NCBI GenBank assembly: GCA_018716795.1
Contig: DVJK01000070.1
Location: forward strand, 1 to 6,718
Origin: Candidatus Scatomorpha merdipullorum
GTDB taxonomy: Bacteria; Bacillota; Clostridia; Oscillospirales; Oscillospiraceae
DNA: 6,718 nucleotides
Direction: 5' to 3'
Below are positions 5,617 to 6,718 of the stretch, in pieces. The notes under the pieces are model-generated. The model was given only the letters and a program-made list of their open reading frames with translations. It had not been told where the DNA came from and ran no database searches. Positions within the stretch are counted from its first letter, which is position 1, and every line of letters starts with the position of its first letter. Both the position numbers and the translations under genes were made by a program.

Positions 5617-6718
5617 ATGTCCAAAGAACTCATACGGCTTGTAAACTGCCGGATGGACTTTGACGGCGAGACCGTCCTTGACTCGATCAACATTTATTTT
5701 AACGACAGCGAATTCCTCACACTTCTCGGCCCTTCGGGCTGCGGTAAGACGACAACGCTGCGCATCATCGGCGGCTTCTTGCAGCCGACGAGCGGCGACG
5801 TGCTCTTTGACGGTGTGAGGATTAATGATGTCCCGCCCCACAAGCGCCGCGTCAACACGGTGTTCCAGAAGTACGCGCTCTTTCCCCACCTGAACGTGTT
5901 TGAGAACATCGCCTTCGGCCTGCGCATAGCAAAGCTGCCGGCGAAGGAGATAGAGGAGCGCGTCACCGAGATGCTTGAGATTGTCTCCCTCAAGGGCTTT
6001 GAAAAGCGCAAGCCCGACCAGCTCTCCGGCGGCCAGCAGCAGCGCGTCGCGATTGCCCGCGCGCTCGTGAACCGCCCGAAGGTCCTGCTACTTGACGAGC
6101 CGCTCGGCGCGCTCGACCTCAGGCTCCGCAAGGACATGCAGAACGAGCTCAAGCGCATACAGCAGCAGCTGGGCATCACGTTTATATATGTAACGCACGA
6201 CCAGGAGGAGGCCCTCGCCATGAGCGACACCGTCGTCGTCATGGACCGCGGCCGCATCCAGCAGATAGGCACGCCCGAGGGGATATACAACGAGCCGAAG
6301 AACGCCTTCGTCGCGGACTTCATCGGCGAGAGCAATATCCTCGACGGCATTATGCGCGCCGACTACGTGGTCGAGTTCTTCGGCCGCAAGTTCCGCTGCC
6401 TCGACAGGGGCTTTGAGAAAGACGAGCCCGTCGACGTCGTCATACGTCCCGAGGACGTGGACATAGTCCCGGCCGACAGCGGCCACCTCTGCGGCACGGT
6501 GACGAGCGTGACCTTCAAGGGCGTGCATTACGACACCATCGTCGATTTCAAGGGCTTCAAGTGGCTCATTCAGACCACCGACCTGCACCGGCCCGGCGAA
6601 TATATCGGCATAAGGCTGACGCCCGACGACATACACGTCATGCACAAGAGCGAATACTCCGGCATGTTCGGCGATTACAGCTCGTACAGCGCCGAGTACG
6701 ACGAGATAAACGACCCCG
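5617..6718 (+). CDS. potA: Spermidine/putrescine ABC transporter ATP-binding protein PotA (3' partial)
   Basis: PotA is the cytoplasmic ATPase that drives polyamine import through the PotB/PotC permeases with PotD as binding protein; those genes would be expected beyond the right edge. The frame is open for 367 residues to the window end. ABC motifs in order are Walker A GPSGCGKTT (38-46), Q-loop Gln84 (in VFQKYALFPH), signature LSGGQQQR (136-143), Walker B VLLLDEP (156-162), D-loop GALD (164-167) and switch His194 (in VTHDQEEA). A TOBE-type C-terminal domain with VVIRPEDVDIV (274-284) follows, as in the polyamine/iron/thiamine subgroup. The residue 75-95 region and IGTPEGIYNEPKNAFVADFIGESN (split across 217-240) are typical of PotA. 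Many relatives are about 350-380 residues, so only a short tail should be missing. The ATG at 5617 follows GGGAGG (5606-5611) by 5 nt. Its own promoter and a long structured leader suggest control at the mRNA level. A related ABC importer of the same subfamily cannot be fully excluded. Confidence 0.9.
   Translation, partial: MSKELIRLVNCRMDFDGETVLDSINIYFNDSEFLTLLGPSGCGKTTTLRIIGGFLQPTSGDVLFDGVRINDVPPHKRRVNTVFQKYALFPHLNVFENIAFGLRIAKLPAKEIEERVTEMLEIVSLKGFEKRKPDQLSGGQQQRVAIARALVNRPKVLLLDEPLGALDLRLRKDMQNELKRIQQQLGITFIYVTHDQEEALAMSDTVVVMDRGRIQQIGTPEGIYNEPKNAFVADFIGESNILDGIMRADYVVEFFGRKFRCLDRGFEKDEPVDVVIRPEDVDIVPADSGHLCGTVTSVTFKGVHYDTIVDFKGFKWLIQTTDLHRPGEYIGIRLTPDDIHVMHKSEYSGMFGDYSSYSAEYDEINDP

Noticed and set aside
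1..6718. CRISPR array, tRNA/rRNA genes, insertion sequences or phage genes
   Set aside because: I found no regularly spaced repeats, no tRNA-like cloverleaf with CCA context, and no transposase, integrase or phage protein; all long real frames are housekeeping or transport genes.

Overview
The window looks like ordinary core chromosome from an anaerobic, GC-rich Gram-positive of the class Clostridia (Oscillospiraceae-like, by inference). The support is a one-polypeptide pyruvate:ferredoxin oxidoreductase (anaerobic pyruvate catabolism), the Firmicutes-typical Asp23/YloU plus FakA gene pair, a clostridial-style RluA-family pseudouridine synthase, and a PotA-type polyamine transporter ATPase. 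Coding DNA is GC-rich, while promoters and leaders are locally AT-rich. All four promoters that I can read are housekeeping (sigma-A type) with 17-bp spacers.

Layout: (1) 1-1746, minus strand, the N-terminal half of nifJ, running off the left edge. (2) 1747-2201, a divergent intergenic region with a nifJ promoter pointing left, a promoter for the Asp23/YloU gene pointing right, and a GC-rich stretch in between without a convincing gene. (3) 2202-2552, Asp23/YloU-family protein, and 2658-4313, fakA (TTG start), likely one transcript with two hairpins in the 105-bp gap, closed by a strong hairpin terminator at 4342-4377. (4) 4453-5421, RluA-family pseudouridine synthase, whose promoter sits so close to the ATG that the mRNA is predicted to be leaderless. 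(5) 5422-5616, the potA promoter, beginning one base after the previous stop codon, and a roughly 160-nt structured leader. (6) 5617 to the right edge, potA, lacking its last codons.

The genes do not form one pathway: pyruvate oxidation (nifJ), fatty-acid phosphorylation for phospholipid synthesis (fakA with the Asp23 protein), rRNA modification and polyamine uptake each have their own transcription signals. I see no mobile element, CRISPR array, tRNA or rRNA. The most interesting non-coding signal is the potA leader. It can fold into a compact three-way junction whose closing helix competes with a helix that would mask the potA ribosome binding site, which is the arrangement expected of a cis-acting regulatory RNA. 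This is a prediction from base pairing read by eye and has not been matched to any known RNA family.
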